From contig NC_016479.1 in NCBI RefSeq assembly GCF_000227115.2, positions 1,300,686-1,364,685 on the forward strand: 64,000 bases of DNA. The letters are read 5' to 3'. Of the stretch, positions 18,126-28,263 are shown in pieces (within the stretch, counting starts at the first letter, position 1; every line of letters starts with the position of its first letter). The notes under the pieces were generated by a model. That model had not been told where the DNA came from. It worked only from the letters and a program-made list of their open reading frames with translations, and ran no database searches. This DNA is from Naumovozyma dairenensis CBS 421 (lineage: Eukaryota; Ascomycota; Saccharomycetes; Saccharomycetales; Saccharomycetaceae). Made by a program: the position numbers and the translations under genes.

Positions 18126-20783
18126 ATGTCTAACCTAGCAGAATATTTCGCAAAACATGCATCAAAAAATAATATCGAAGAACTTGAGGATATGGGACCC
18201 TCCGTTTCTATGGCAGTGGAAGCGGAAAATGATGAAGATTTCAAGAAATCAACTTTTAGTTTGAAAAGAACAAGATCAATGGGTAGATTAGGCCGACACT
18301 CAAGTTCTGCAAGAAAAGCATTGAATAGGAAGAAAATAGACGAACAATTAGACGAACAATTAGACGAATATTATGACGATGCCAACGGGAATTTATATTC
18401 CGATGCTGACTCTGATTATATCGATGAAGATAAGTTGCATTCTGCCTCCGTTTCCCCACCGCCTGCTGATAATGACAACATATTAATACCACAAGACGAT
18501 AATGATGTAGTTAGAGAACCAGAGACACACGTAGACTACCTTTCGCATCAGTGGAATGAATCGGACATTTCAAACTCTTGGAAATATATCATTTTGAAAA
18601 AGAAGAAAAGAGACATTGATTTAATCAACTCTGCCCGTCTGGAAAATGCATCTTGGAGAACATGGGCCAAAGCAAGAAATCATCTAAGGACCGTGTCACC
18701 AGAGATTTTAAATTGGTCAAAAGATTCTGATGTCACATGGCTTTATGGTCCTATTGTTAATAATAATCATGAAAACGCTGCCGAAGGAAATGGTAACAAT
18801 GACGATGGTTCAAACAGTTGTATTGACATTTCGAGAGGTTACGGATCGGATGATGAAAACTCGAAACGTTTATCCATTAAGAAAAAGAATACTAAACGTA
18901 CAAGAGAGCCACCAAAGCCAATTTTAAAGAAAAGATCGGTAACAGAAATTATAGAAGAAAATGCGCAATGGAAGTTAAACGAAGCAAGAAAACATTTCAA
19001 TGAAATGAGGCATTCAAATGTCATTATGGATCCGAACTCGACAAAAGACCTTCACGACGATTATGATGCACTTGCCGCTAAAGTTAATGCCCAGTATTAC
19101 TATAGAACTCCTCAGAAATCAAACAGCACAACAAATTTGAATCACAAATACCAAACTATAATCCCACCATCTAATAATGTTGATATACGTGACACTGTTT
19201 CTGATGAAATACCGAAAAGTATAAAACATGATCATATAATGGAAAGTATTAATAATAAAAGTCTTATAACAAATGGAGAAGAGAATAATATATCTTTGCC
19301 AGGGCAATCAGAAGACTTTCTTTTAGATGCTGTACAAATAACTCCGCCACAAAAGTATAAATCATCTCCGCCTTCCTCCTCTATTCCCTCTCTTAAGCAA
19401 AATGATCATGAATTAAAAAATCTATCGTCGATACTTACAACGTCGACTAATACCACATCCAATCCAAACAGGAATAGACATATTCATTTCAATGATCGTG
19501 TAGAACAATGTGAAGCATTACGATATCCGACGTATAATTCTACGGAAGAGGAGTTCAGCGATTATCCCGAAGATGCAAGCAATGATGAAGAAACGATTAC
19601 TGAAGAAGCAGATCTATCTTCTACGGGACCAATTCAAAATGGTTCTACAGCTGTTGCTAAACCAAAACTAGCAAGAATATACACGGGGTCAAATAGCAGA
19701 CATTCCACCGGATTTCTCCTTAACAGAGATGATTCAAATGATTCAGATAGCAGTTCAGGTGAAGAAGAAGAAGATGATGACGAAGAAGATGACGAGTATG
19801 GAGGTGGACTTTTTATAAATGCTCGATATTCCAGAAAATCTGAAAACGGAATACATTCTCCAGTGACTGACAATTCCTCTATAAATTCCACTCAATCAAG
19901 ATCTGTCATACGCCCTATTATCAAATTACTTCCAGCCACAACATTAAACTATGGTTCTGATGAAGAATCAGATAGCAGTTCGTTTAGTGGATATGGGAAC
20001 GCTGTGTCACATAATGTTAATACGTCCAGAGGGTATGATTATATCTATGATTATAATTCAGTTTACACAGGAGACACATCAAGTTTTTTACCCGTCGAAC
20101 ATTGTGATATCGTCGATGTACCAGAGGGATTTGATTTAAATACATCTATTGCAGACGATGCTGCTTCCAGCTATGGATTTAGTCATGCAACAAAAAGTAA
20201 TAAACCAGAAGGAAGTAAAGATGCGGGAAAAGTCAACGTCGTCAAAAGACCGAGGTCCGGGTTTATATTTGACGATGAAGAAGATGATGATGATGAAGAG
20301 AAGGAAGATGAAGGAAATGTCGTAAATGACAGTTCCTCAGATGATGTCGCTAATGAACAATTTATTGAAGATTCCACCTATCATAGTAGCGATAGCGAAA
20401 GCGAAAGCGACGATGAAGATAATGCCAAAGAAAACCAAGCTGAACAACAAGATGAAGATGGATTATCATTACGAAGAACCGTATCATTAGGAAAATCAAC
20501 TGAGTCACTGAAAGATTTAGCACATATGTTTTCGTCAACTTCTTTAGAGCCACCTAAGACAAGCTTTATTACTGGCCAACCTTTTCAACCGTCCCCACCT
20601 CAACATGTGATTACAGCAACGAACAAAATACCGCTGCTGAAAGCGAAGGCTCCCAATAATAACTCAGCAAGGATAAGGCCATCAATTAAACGTAACCCTT
20701 CCTCAACGAGCTTTATATTTGATTCAGATAGTGAAGACGATTCTGAAGAGGACTCTTCGTTATTAAATACAAACAAGATATAA
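18126..20783 (+). CDS. REG1: Reg1-like regulatory subunit of protein phosphatase 1 (glucose repression)
   Basis: 885 residues (1014 in S. cerevisiae Reg1). Reg1 targets the phosphatase Glc7 to the Snf1 kinase to maintain glucose repression. Seen here: the N-terminal MGPSVSMAVEAENDEDFKKS block; HVDYLSHQWNESDISNSWKY and LENASWRTWAKARNHL; the PP1-docking sequence RHIHFNDRV near residue 449; and the block AVSHNVNTSRGYDYIYDYNS. Large acidic/serine-rich disordered stretches (EEEEDDDEEDDE, DDEEDDDDEEKEDE) separate these motifs. It is shorter than S. cerevisiae Reg1 but far longer than the paralogue Reg2 (338 residues). REG1 followed by VPS54 and NSI1 is the YDR028C-YDR026C order. Confidence 0.95.
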   Translation: MSNLAEYFAKHASKNNIEELEDMGPSVSMAVEAENDEDFKKSTFSLKRTRSMGRLGRHSSSARKALNRKKIDEQLDEQLDEYYDDANGNLYSDADSDYIDEDKLHSASVSPPPADNDNILIPQDDNDVVREPETHVDYLSHQWNESDISNSWKYIILKKKKRDIDLINSARLENASWRTWAKARNHLRTVSPEILNWSKDSDVTWLYGPIVNNNHENAAEGNGNNDDGSNSCIDISRGYGSDDENSKRLSIKKKNTKRTREPPKPILKKRSVTEIIEENAQWKLNEARKHFNEMRHSNVIMDPNSTKDLHDDYDALAAKVNAQYYYRTPQKSNSTTNLNHKYQTIIPPSNNVDIRDTVSDEIPKSIKHDHIMESINNKSLITNGEENNISLPGQSEDFLLDAVQITPPQKYKSSPPSSSIPSLKQNDHELKNLSSILTTSTNTTSNPNRNRHIHFNDRVEQCEALRYPTYNSTEEEFSDYPEDASNDEETITEEADLSSTGPIQNGSTAVAKPKLARIYTGSNSRHSTGFLLNRDDSNDSDSSSGEEEEDDDEEDDEYGGGLFINARYSRKSENGIHSPVTDNSSINSTQSRSVIRPIIKLLPATTLNYGSDEESDSSSFSGYGNAVSHNVNTSRGYDYIYDYNSVYTGDTSSFLPVEHCDIVDVPEGFDLNTSIADDAASSYGFSHATKSNKPEGSKDAGKVNVVKRPRSGFIFDDEEDDDDEEKEDEGNVVNDSSSDDVANEQFIEDSTYHSSDSESESDDEDNAKENQAEQQDEDGLSLRRTVSLGKSTESLKDLAHMFSSTSLEPPKTSFITGQPFQPSPPQHVITATNKIPLLKAKAPNNNSARIRPSIKRNPSSTSFIFDSDSEDDSEEDSSLLNTNKI

Positions 20784-21515
20784 AATTGTGCTCGTTAAAG
20801 AGCTGCTACAAAAAACCCTCCCAATTCTACGGAAAGCCGCCGAATATCTTCGAAACACCCGTTTAAAGTAAACCTTCAAAAAGTTGAGTTAAATTTAATG
20901 TCGATTTATCAAGTCTTTTTGTTAACTAAAGAGAAAATTAAGGAAAATAATAATTACAAAGAAATGTCCAATCGACAAGACAATAAGAAGCGTATTCTTT
21001 CCATATAAACATAAATAAGGTTTATATTAAGAAAGAATTACTTCGTCATTGGTTTCGGAGATATATGTCTATGATACCGGTTGATACCTTCAATGATAAG
21101 AAACGCTTTAATAAATATCATACTAATTTATATACATGGTTCATCTATATACACTTATATTCAAAAAACAATACTAATATTAATATAATATCATACAGTA
21201 TATTATTTTACATAACTAAATGGCTGCTTCGCTTGAAGTCTGACGTTATATCCCCCACTTCAAATTATTGTGTTGTTAATAAACCCGTACCTTACTTCGT
21301 TTCTTCTAGACGAAGTGTAAACAGATAGTCAAAAGCACATTCATATCGAATAGGTTAGAAACCTTTAACAATTAAGCTTACAGCCAATCGAACCCAAACC
21401 TATTGGTCAGATACATTTAATATTGGAATATCTTCGTCCTGAGCGTTACTGAATTACCATTTATTAGGAGGAACTTCAGCTGTGACAATCGTTAAGAATT
21501 GAATATTTTTTGGGG
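20784..21515. other. REG1-VPS54 intergenic region with a perfect ARS consensus match
   Basis: No gene seen. On the minus strand 21006-21016 reads ATTTATGTTTA, an 11/11 match to the yeast ARS consensus WTTTAYRTTTW. Such matches are common in AT-rich DNA, so an origin is only a possibility. AGCCGCCGA (URS1-like) is at 20834-20842. Confidence 0.3.
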
Positions 21516-24269
21516 ATGTCGCATAATGGCCAAGAACGTCTAAATCAACTACGAAATCCTCATAAGGCTCCACCTCAAATAATCCTACCACATACCCCTA
21601 GTTCTCATGATATCGACTACTCTGAACACTCTTCTCGGCCAATAACGCCAACAGATGATGATACAGGTTCCCTTAATGATGATTTATTGAGTGTCCATGG
21701 AAGTACAACACAAATGACACGACCTAGTATTGATTCAGCTTCTATAAGGAGAAGCTTTGAATCCTCACATATCAGTAGAAGTAACAATCTTAACAACTAC
21801 CTTTTATTTGATACAGGTAGTCATAGCGGTTCGATGGATTATTCTCCCTTAGGGAACAATTCAATATTTGAGATAGTTATGAATACCAGAAGGAAAAATT
21901 GGTTAAATTATCCTACTGTAATTGATATACCACCTGTGACTTTGAGTAGAAATGAACTAGATTCAAACTGGAAAAATTTAATTAAAAGCTATGTTGGAGA
22001 GATTAAGGATGAATATGAAGCTTTCGAGAATTCCAATAGTTTGAGAAATATGAATCGCCTAGAACAATTGAAACAATTAAAGGACCAGGAAAATAACGAG
22101 AAATCGAACGAAGATTTAACTTCCGAAACTTTCGATTCTGCAACAACTAATGGTGATGCTGCATCATATAAACAGAATGACAACGGGTTGAGGGATTTAG
22201 CACAAGTGCCAGATTTTTTCTTTGAAAGAGATTTCCATTTAGATAATCAAAGGACATTCCATCATGTCTTAGGAGATATTGACTTAAGTCTCAATAGGCT
22301 AACGATGGATGATCAGAAGGTTAGAGATGATGCATATATAGAATTACGAGAGCAACTAAGTAATTATCTGGATACAGTTGAAAATTTGTTAGTTAATGAA
22401 ATTTCAAAATCATCGAATAAGTTCTTTAGAGCTTTAAGTGAAGTAGATGACATAGAAAGAAAAGCAAATGATACAATTGTTGAACTAGACGAATTAATGA
22501 AAACTCTGAACATTATTGATAAAGAGAAATTACAAACTAAAATAGAGAACTTACAACTTCTATTCAAAAGGAAAAATGTTGAAAAATTAGAGCAAAGTAT
22601 TTTACAGATCAAGTTAGTCTTGAATAAAACTGAGGAATGTAAAGAACTTTATCGACAAGATGAATACGACTCTTGTTTAAATATGATTAAATCAATTGAT
22701 AATTTGATCAAGGGAGATGACGCTGAAGATAGTACAGTTCAAGCATGGACTAATAATTGGCCCTATAAGTTGATACATTTGAAAACGGTTCCTGCATTGT
22801 CTGAAACAAGAGAATATTTGACGAATATGAAAATCGAAATCGGTGGAAAATTTTCAGTGCATTTGACCGACCTATTATTGAAGGATTTAAGGAGTTACAG
22901 TGAAGCAATCTCAGTGGAAGAGGCTTTAGATGCTTTGCAAAATGGTAGTACTCAGAAGAAACATCTAGAATTTGATGAAAAGTTTCAAACTCTATTAACA
23001 AACATTATCCATGAACTGAACAGATGCGAGGAATTGGCAAGTTCTTTCCAACTCTATCAAGATAAATTTATAGTAGAGCTAAAAGCAATTATAAAAAGTT
23101 ATTTACCGAACGAAAGCAGCGCAACACCGGTACTGTCACGATCAACGCAAGATTTACTTCAAGCGCAACCTCCGTTGCAACAAACAAATACTTCAGGCGG
23201 TTCAAAATTATCAAGACTAATAAAGGAACAAACACCAGTAGAGTTCCAAGAAATGTTGGTAGCTACATTTACGCATGCGAATCAAGCGCTAAAGAGACTT
23301 TATGGCCACCAGAAGATTTTACTAGATTTATCTCTAAAGGAAATCAATTCCATAGACAGATCCTCTGAAAATCAACATAATATGATAACACAACTAGATA
23401 TCCGTAGCGGTATCAATGAAGGTATAAGAATTATTCAATTAAGGATGGGTAAGATAATAGCGGTACGGAGAGAAATGACGTCAGCTTTACGATATGATCA
23501 TTTTTTGCATCTATATTCTATTGTTGTTCTATTCATTCAGGAATGTGAAACATTAAGTGGTGAATTCTTGACCAAATATTTGAGTGATGTCCTTGCGGTT
23601 CAATTGAAGAATTATATTGCAGGCCGTGAATCAAAAAATTCTAAAAGACTGCAGAAAAAAATAGATGTCGAGAAATGGGTTCCTTATATTGTTGATTCCT
23701 CCGTCCAAAAAAACGTTAACGATATCGTTTCTTCGATCGATATGGACCCAATTGATTGGATAAGTATATTAGATTTAACTCAGGAAAGAAAGAAAGCATC
23801 AGAGGAAGAAGAAGGCTCAAAACAGGATAAGGATGACAGAAAAGTTACGGGACACCGGAAATCAGTGGTTGTTGGCGACAAGACCTTTGTAGCAAGTGCG
23901 TCTCTTTTGACTGCAATTGACATCATTAAAGAACTGTTAATCCTATCAACTAATATCCCATCAACATATCTACCCAATTGTGAGAAATTATGTTTTAACA
24001 TTTTGAAAGTTTTCAATACTGCAACGATGTCATCAATTACAGAACAAGGCAAACCACTCTCTAAAACAGGCAAGAATCTTTCAATAATTGGAGAATCTTT
24101 GGATTGTCTTGCTGAATTCGTGAACATGGTGCAGTTGTTTTATCAAAGGTATTCTGACACTTACAAAGATTTTATTCCTTACGATCCAAGCCATTATGCC
24201 GAATTAATAGCCATGTACCGGACCTCATCGGAAAGGTTATATATGGCGCATGCACCACCCCCTGTATAG
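21516..24269 (+). CDS. VPS54: Vps54-like subunit of the GARP tethering complex
   Basis: 917 residues from the ATG at 21516 (889 in S. cerevisiae Vps54/Luv1). The codon six bases upstream in the same frame is TTG, so it is not the likely start. Vps54 is one of four GARP subunits (Vps51-54) that tether endosome-derived vesicles to the late Golgi. The N-terminal 100 residues are disordered; residues 230-420 are mostly helical/coiled coil with a DUF2451-type N-terminal pattern (FFFERDFHLDNQRTFHHVL); the C-terminal half is helical with LTAIDIIKELLILSTNIPSTYL and FVNMVQLFYQRYSDTYKDFIPYDPS, as in Vps54 C-terminal domains. Assignment rests on recognised similarity and on position next to REG1. Confidence 0.88.
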   Translation: MSHNGQERLNQLRNPHKAPPQIILPHTPSSHDIDYSEHSSRPITPTDDDTGSLNDDLLSVHGSTTQMTRPSIDSASIRRSFESSHISRSNNLNNYLLFDTGSHSGSMDYSPLGNNSIFEIVMNTRRKNWLNYPTVIDIPPVTLSRNELDSNWKNLIKSYVGEIKDEYEAFENSNSLRNMNRLEQLKQLKDQENNEKSNEDLTSETFDSATTNGDAASYKQNDNGLRDLAQVPDFFFERDFHLDNQRTFHHVLGDIDLSLNRLTMDDQKVRDDAYIELREQLSNYLDTVENLLVNEISKSSNKFFRALSEVDDIERKANDTIVELDELMKTLNIIDKEKLQTKIENLQLLFKRKNVEKLEQSILQIKLVLNKTEECKELYRQDEYDSCLNMIKSIDNLIKGDDAEDSTVQAWTNNWPYKLIHLKTVPALSETREYLTNMKIEIGGKFSVHLTDLLLKDLRSYSEAISVEEALDALQNGSTQKKHLEFDEKFQTLLTNIIHELNRCEELASSFQLYQDKFIVELKAIIKSYLPNESSATPVLSRSTQDLLQAQPPLQQTNTSGGSKLSRLIKEQTPVEFQEMLVATFTHANQALKRLYGHQKILLDLSLKEINSIDRSSENQHNMITQLDIRSGINEGIRIIQLRMGKIIAVRREMTSALRYDHFLHLYSIVVLFIQECETLSGEFLTKYLSDVLAVQLKNYIAGRESKNSKRLQKKIDVEKWVPYIVDSSVQKNVNDIVSSIDMDPIDWISILDLTQERKKASEEEEGSKQDKDDRKVTGHRKSVVVGDKTFVASASLLTAIDIIKELLILSTNIPSTYLPNCEKLCFNILKVFNTATMSSITEQGKPLSKTGKNLSIIGESLDCLAEFVNMVQLFYQRYSDTYKDFIPYDPSHYAELIAMYRTSSERLYMAHAPPPV

Positions 24270-24679
24270 ATTTATGTATTAAAGCAAATAAGGAATTCAT
24301 AAAAGAAAGAGGCAAAGATTCCATGTTCTTACGGGTCATCTCAGCTACGTCATTCTTCCCTAGTCTAGCTCTATTATCTAATGAGGTTGGCTAACTATTA
24401 AATTGTTTAAGGTACAATCTCAAAACCTGTCAGGGTAACATCAATTCAAAGTAGCTCCGGGTTACGCCTTCAACTTACATGTAAAATATTGCCGTTACTC
24501 AACGGAAATGAAAAAATAAAAATATTAGTAAAATTGACAATACGAAAGTAAATAAAGAATATCAACAAACTTTTATTCGTAGAAGAGCACTTTTATTACC
24601 CTGATTCTTCTTTTGAAAAGAGGTAACCCAGTCTAATATCATCAATAAAGGACACTGGTTAGCTAATTTTATCGAAGGG
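24270..24679. other. VPS54-NSI1 intergenic region
   Basis: 410 bases of AT-rich DNA serving as VPS54 3' end and promoter of the Myb-type gene; nothing else recognised. Confidence 0.5.
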
Positions 24680-26455
24680 ATGATGTCTGAACAGTACTCA
24701 CACGCGGACAACTATACAGTCGATGACAATCACTCAGTAGAAGAGGCTGTGTTCAGATTTGTCGGTGAACAACCAAATCCTGATGAAAAGAGGATAAAGA
24801 AGGAACAAAGGAGGAAACATAAAAAACATAAGCATAAGAATAAAAGTAAGAGGGAAGATGACAATGCAGCTGACGTTGATAATAATATACATATCCAAGA
24901 AAATGATGAAGAATCCTTGTTATTGAACTTAAATGATATCGATCAACATATGGAGGTGAAAAGTGACCCTCAGACACATGCAATAGAAGCAATTGCAGCT
25001 GCCTATGACGCCGAAAAGAAAAGAAAAAGACACATGAAAGAGATTGATACAGGAAATGGAGCTGAGTTGAATAATGAAGTTGAGAGGAAAAGATCGAAAA
25101 GATCGAAAAGAAGGTCAAAGGATAAGAAAGCAAAACATAATGAAATTGCTGTTGATCCAGAATTGGAAAGTCTTGGGCAACTAAATCAAAGCGCTGCTGA
25201 TATTGATGCATATATCAACACCGAGTCAACGGAAGAATCAAAAGTAACTGATCGTACCGGAGTTGAAACGAACGAAGGAAAGACTGAAGATAAAGGATAT
25301 GAATTTTCTACAGGAGTTGGATCGGCTATTGGAAAACAGGAAAACGGACCTGAAAGCATTGATGCATCAACAGAAAAAGAATCAGGAGTTGATCATGTTG
25401 AAATACCTTTAACGCGAGAAGAAAAAAGAGCAATAGCCGCTCAAGAACGTATTCTTCGAGAACATGATAATAAATTGATTGCCTCTGCGGCAGCAGCAGC
25501 GTCTAAGAATGTTCCTTCAAACACTTCAGGTGGTAAAGTTTTCGATCCAAATGAGGAACATGCTTTAGACGAATTTATCGAACAATATAGACGAATTAAG
25601 GGGTTTACCATGCGACAAACTAAAGAAAGAATATGGACACCAGGGCGTAAAAAGGATGATTTTTGGATTAATATTTGTAAAGTTTTACCCTTCAGATCAA
25701 GATCTTCCATTTATAAACATGTCAGAAGAAGATATCACATCTTTGAACAGCGTGGTAAATGGACACCAGAAGAAGATCAAGAGTTAGCAAGATTATGTAT
25801 ACAAAAAGAAGGTCTATGGTCTGATATAGGGAAAGCATTAGGAAGAATGCCGGAAGATTGCAGAGACCGTTGGAGAAACTATATTAAATGTGGATCTAAT
25901 AGAGTGGCCAATAAATGGTCCAAAGAAGAAGAAGAATTATTAAAAAGTGTCATAGCGCAGATCATACAGGAAGCTCATAATTACCGGATATTACGTGAAA
26001 AGGCTGCTGAAGAAGGTGTTGCCGATGAAAGTTTATCTGAGGTATCTCCAGAAGCTCGAGGTCCTAAGGGTAAGAAAATACACGGTAGACCTGGATTCAA
26101 AGATATAATCAATTGGACTGTTGTCAGTGAAAGGATGGGTGGTACAAGGTCCCGTATTCAATGTCGCTATAAATGGTCAAAATTAGCCAGAAAACAAGCA
26201 ATGTCAAAGATTGTAAATATGACACAATCAGATAAATTATGGCTCTTAGAAAGATTAAGAGATTTAGGATTCACGGCAGATTCTCAAGTAGATTGGGATG
26301 AGCTATCTATTACTAAATCCGGTACTAAGTGGTCCGCATTGGAACTTAAATTATGCTATGAGAAAATGAGAGGTGTTGTAAAGGATTTCAAACATAAGAA
26401 GATGAATGACATCGTACTTGAATTGTTAGACATTTTGCATAACCAGGTGCAATAG
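24680..26455 (+). CDS. NSI1: Myb-type DNA-binding protein of the Nsi1/Reb1 family
   Basis: 591 residues. The basic N terminus (KKHKHKNKSKR and RKRSKRSKRRSKDKK) and acidic segments precede Myb/SANT repeats: RIWTPGRKKDDFWINI...RSSIYKHVRRRYHIF (about 313-355), RGKWTPEEDQELARLC...DCRDRWRNYIK (about 357-408) and NKWSKEEEELL...RIQCRYKWSKL (about 413-505). These are diagnostic of Reb1/Nsi1. Reb1 is a general regulatory factor; Nsi1 acts in rDNA silencing and pol I termination. Length (Nsi1 570, Reb1 810) and neighbours VPS54 and RPS11 favour the NSI1 locus (YDR026C), but if this genome has only one family member it may do Reb1's job. Confidence 0.82.
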   Translation: MMSEQYSHADNYTVDDNHSVEEAVFRFVGEQPNPDEKRIKKEQRRKHKKHKHKNKSKREDDNAADVDNNIHIQENDEESLLLNLNDIDQHMEVKSDPQTHAIEAIAAAYDAEKKRKRHMKEIDTGNGAELNNEVERKRSKRSKRRSKDKKAKHNEIAVDPELESLGQLNQSAADIDAYINTESTEESKVTDRTGVETNEGKTEDKGYEFSTGVGSAIGKQENGPESIDASTEKESGVDHVEIPLTREEKRAIAAQERILREHDNKLIASAAAAASKNVPSNTSGGKVFDPNEEHALDEFIEQYRRIKGFTMRQTKERIWTPGRKKDDFWINICKVLPFRSRSSIYKHVRRRYHIFEQRGKWTPEEDQELARLCIQKEGLWSDIGKALGRMPEDCRDRWRNYIKCGSNRVANKWSKEEEELLKSVIAQIIQEAHNYRILREKAAEEGVADESLSEVSPEARGPKGKKIHGRPGFKDIINWTVVSERMGGTRSRIQCRYKWSKLARKQAMSKIVNMTQSDKLWLLERLRDLGFTADSQVDWDELSITKSGTKWSALELKLCYEKMRGVVKDFKHKKMNDIVLELLDILHNQVQ

Positions 26456-26803
26456 CCGCATGTTTTAACTTTACATAACTACTAACACTATCTAATTATG
26501 TATTTTAAACTATGGATACCAAATAAGAAGCATGTGATGTTTGTGCTGAGTACAATGTGAACTCCTCTCTAGGAACATATACGGGACTGTTTCGATAGTA
26601 AGTGACACTTGCTGGACACTTTTACATGCGTAATAACCTAATCTATAGAATATAATATTGGGTAATTAATTTAAATTCAATACATTATACAAATAATTTT
26701 TCTAAAAAATATACAAGTTTGCGAACTCAAAATAAAAAGAGATATTCTATATCCTAAAATGTAAATACGCAGTTCTTATATTATTAACATAGTTAAATGC
26801 AAA
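26456..26803. other. Convergent region between NSI1 and RPS11
   Basis: 348 bases, AT-rich, between two converging 3' ends; no gene seen. Confidence 0.6.
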
Positions 26804-27695
26804 TTAGAATTTAGTGAATTGCTTGTTGGCCTTACCAGCAGCTGGAGAAACCTTAACGACGTTAAATCTAACAGTCTTAGAGATTGGTCTACATTGACCA
26901 GCAGTAACAATGTCACCGACTTGGACACGGAAAGCTGGGGAAACGTGAACTGGGACGTTCTTATGTCTCTTTTCGTATCTGTTGTACTTTGGAACATAAT
27001 GCAAGTAATCTCTTCTGATGACAATGGTACGGTGCATCTTGGTAGAAACAACGGTACCAGTCAAGATCTTACCACGGATGGAAACTAAACCAGTGAATGG
27101 ACACTTCTTGTCAACGTAAGAACCCTCAATGGCGGTCTTTGGAGTTTTAAAACCTAAACCGGCATTCTTATACCATCTCTTAGTTCTCTTAGAAGTCTTG
27201 AACTTTGGGTTACTGAAAATATGTGGTTGCTATAAGAAATGAATCATCCATAAAATGGAAGATATGATATGTTAGTATACTTGCTTTTTATTTTTATTTT
27301 TTTCATAGGTTACCTTATTAAAATGGTGTGTCCTCTCAATAAGATAATTGGATTATCGATTTTTATTTTTTCTCTTGATTTATTAATCAACATCAAATCA
27401 GTTAAATATGCTTCATTTACATTAGTTGCGGTTTACAACCATATGGCTAATATCCTTTCCCATTATAATTTAAAGTTGAAATAAACTGTTTATTCTTCAG
27501 TAACTGAAAATGTAGCTTCTTTTCGTCTACTTTTCTCATGTTATTCTTACTCTAAACGCTTCTTTTAATCATTTATTATCAACCTCGAATCATCATATCT
27601 GTATTATCTATTTTCTGACACATATTTAATCAACAAAATCTGCTGCATACCTTTTGGAAAGCTCTTTCAGATTGAACAGTCAATTCAGTGGACAT
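26804..27695 (-). CDS. RPS11: 40S ribosomal protein S11 (uS17), with intron
   Basis: Two exons: 27651-27695 ([15 protein letters not shown]) and 26804-27229 (from QPHIFSNPK to the stop), giving 156 residues, the same length as S. cerevisiae Rps11. The split after 15 codons is also as in S. cerevisiae. The second exon includes [20 protein letters not shown] and [20 protein letters not shown], the conserved uS17 core bound to 18S rRNA. Codon use is strongly biased. The intron carries donor GTATGC, branch site TACTAAC and acceptor TATAG. Upstream, two Rap1-like sites lie 277-306 bases before the ATG. S. cerevisiae has duplicates RPS11A and RPS11B; this is the copy beside SES1 (YDR025W position). 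Confidence 0.97.
27230..27650 (-). other. RPS11 spliceosomal intron (421 bases)
   Basis: The 5' splice site GTATGC (27645-27650) differs from the usual GTATGT at the sixth base. The branch site TACTAAC is at 27271-27277, about 42 bases before the AG at 27230-27231. I saw no snoRNA inside. Confidence 0.95.
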
Positions 27696-27971
27696 CTTTA
27701 TGGTTTCTTAGGTTCCTCTATCCTTTGAATTATGGTTAATACTATACTAGATTTCACCTATTATTTTATCATAGTCTATTCTACCTGGCTCATTACCATC
27801 AATATTGGCCTGTCAGAAACCAGCTCACTGGAAAGACTTGTTGGGCTGAGGAACCCCTAAGCTCTCAGGCAGAGATCTGTAAGGTTCAGGAAATTAACGA
27901 GGGCGCCTTACCAACAGGCCGGAAAGGAAATTTGGAGAATTGACAATTCAGGTTTATGTTTTGTATGATAA

Positions 27972-28001
27972 AATGTATGGATGTAAAGAATGTACGGATT
28001 G
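27972..28001 (-). promoter_or_regulatory. Tandem Rap1-type sites of the RPS11 promoter
   Basis: On the minus strand ACATCCATACATT (27972-27984) and CAATCCGTACATT (27989-28001) match the ribosomal-protein-gene Rap1 consensus, in the usual paired arrangement and distance. The remainder of 27696-28263 is the rest of the RPS11 promoter and the SES1 3' end; no other gene is seen. Confidence 0.75.
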
Positions 28002-28263
28002 AACAGTCAAACATTTTACTGAAATCTTACAAGGTTGTAATTTATAAGAATACGTTTAACAGATTCAGAGGACTATTGAACTGCGGAAACGTCCGTTATC
28101 AACTGTCCTCATGTAACCATTGAACATATATTATTAATTTAGTGTAATTTTGTATTATTCCTTCGAACGCATTATTAGATATTAATTACATATAGCCTAT
28201 ATCCATATTCTATTGCATACACTATGTATACTTTTTTTACTCGTTATTCTAAAGATATGAAAT

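Noticed and set aside
21006..21016. Claiming a replication origin from the ARS consensus match
   Set aside because: A single 11/11 match in AT-rich DNA is expected often; kept only as a note.
27830..27940. GC-richer stretch between the Rap1 sites and RPS11 as a snoRNA
   Set aside because: Short hairpins only; no convincing H/ACA or C/D boxes. More likely promoter sequence.
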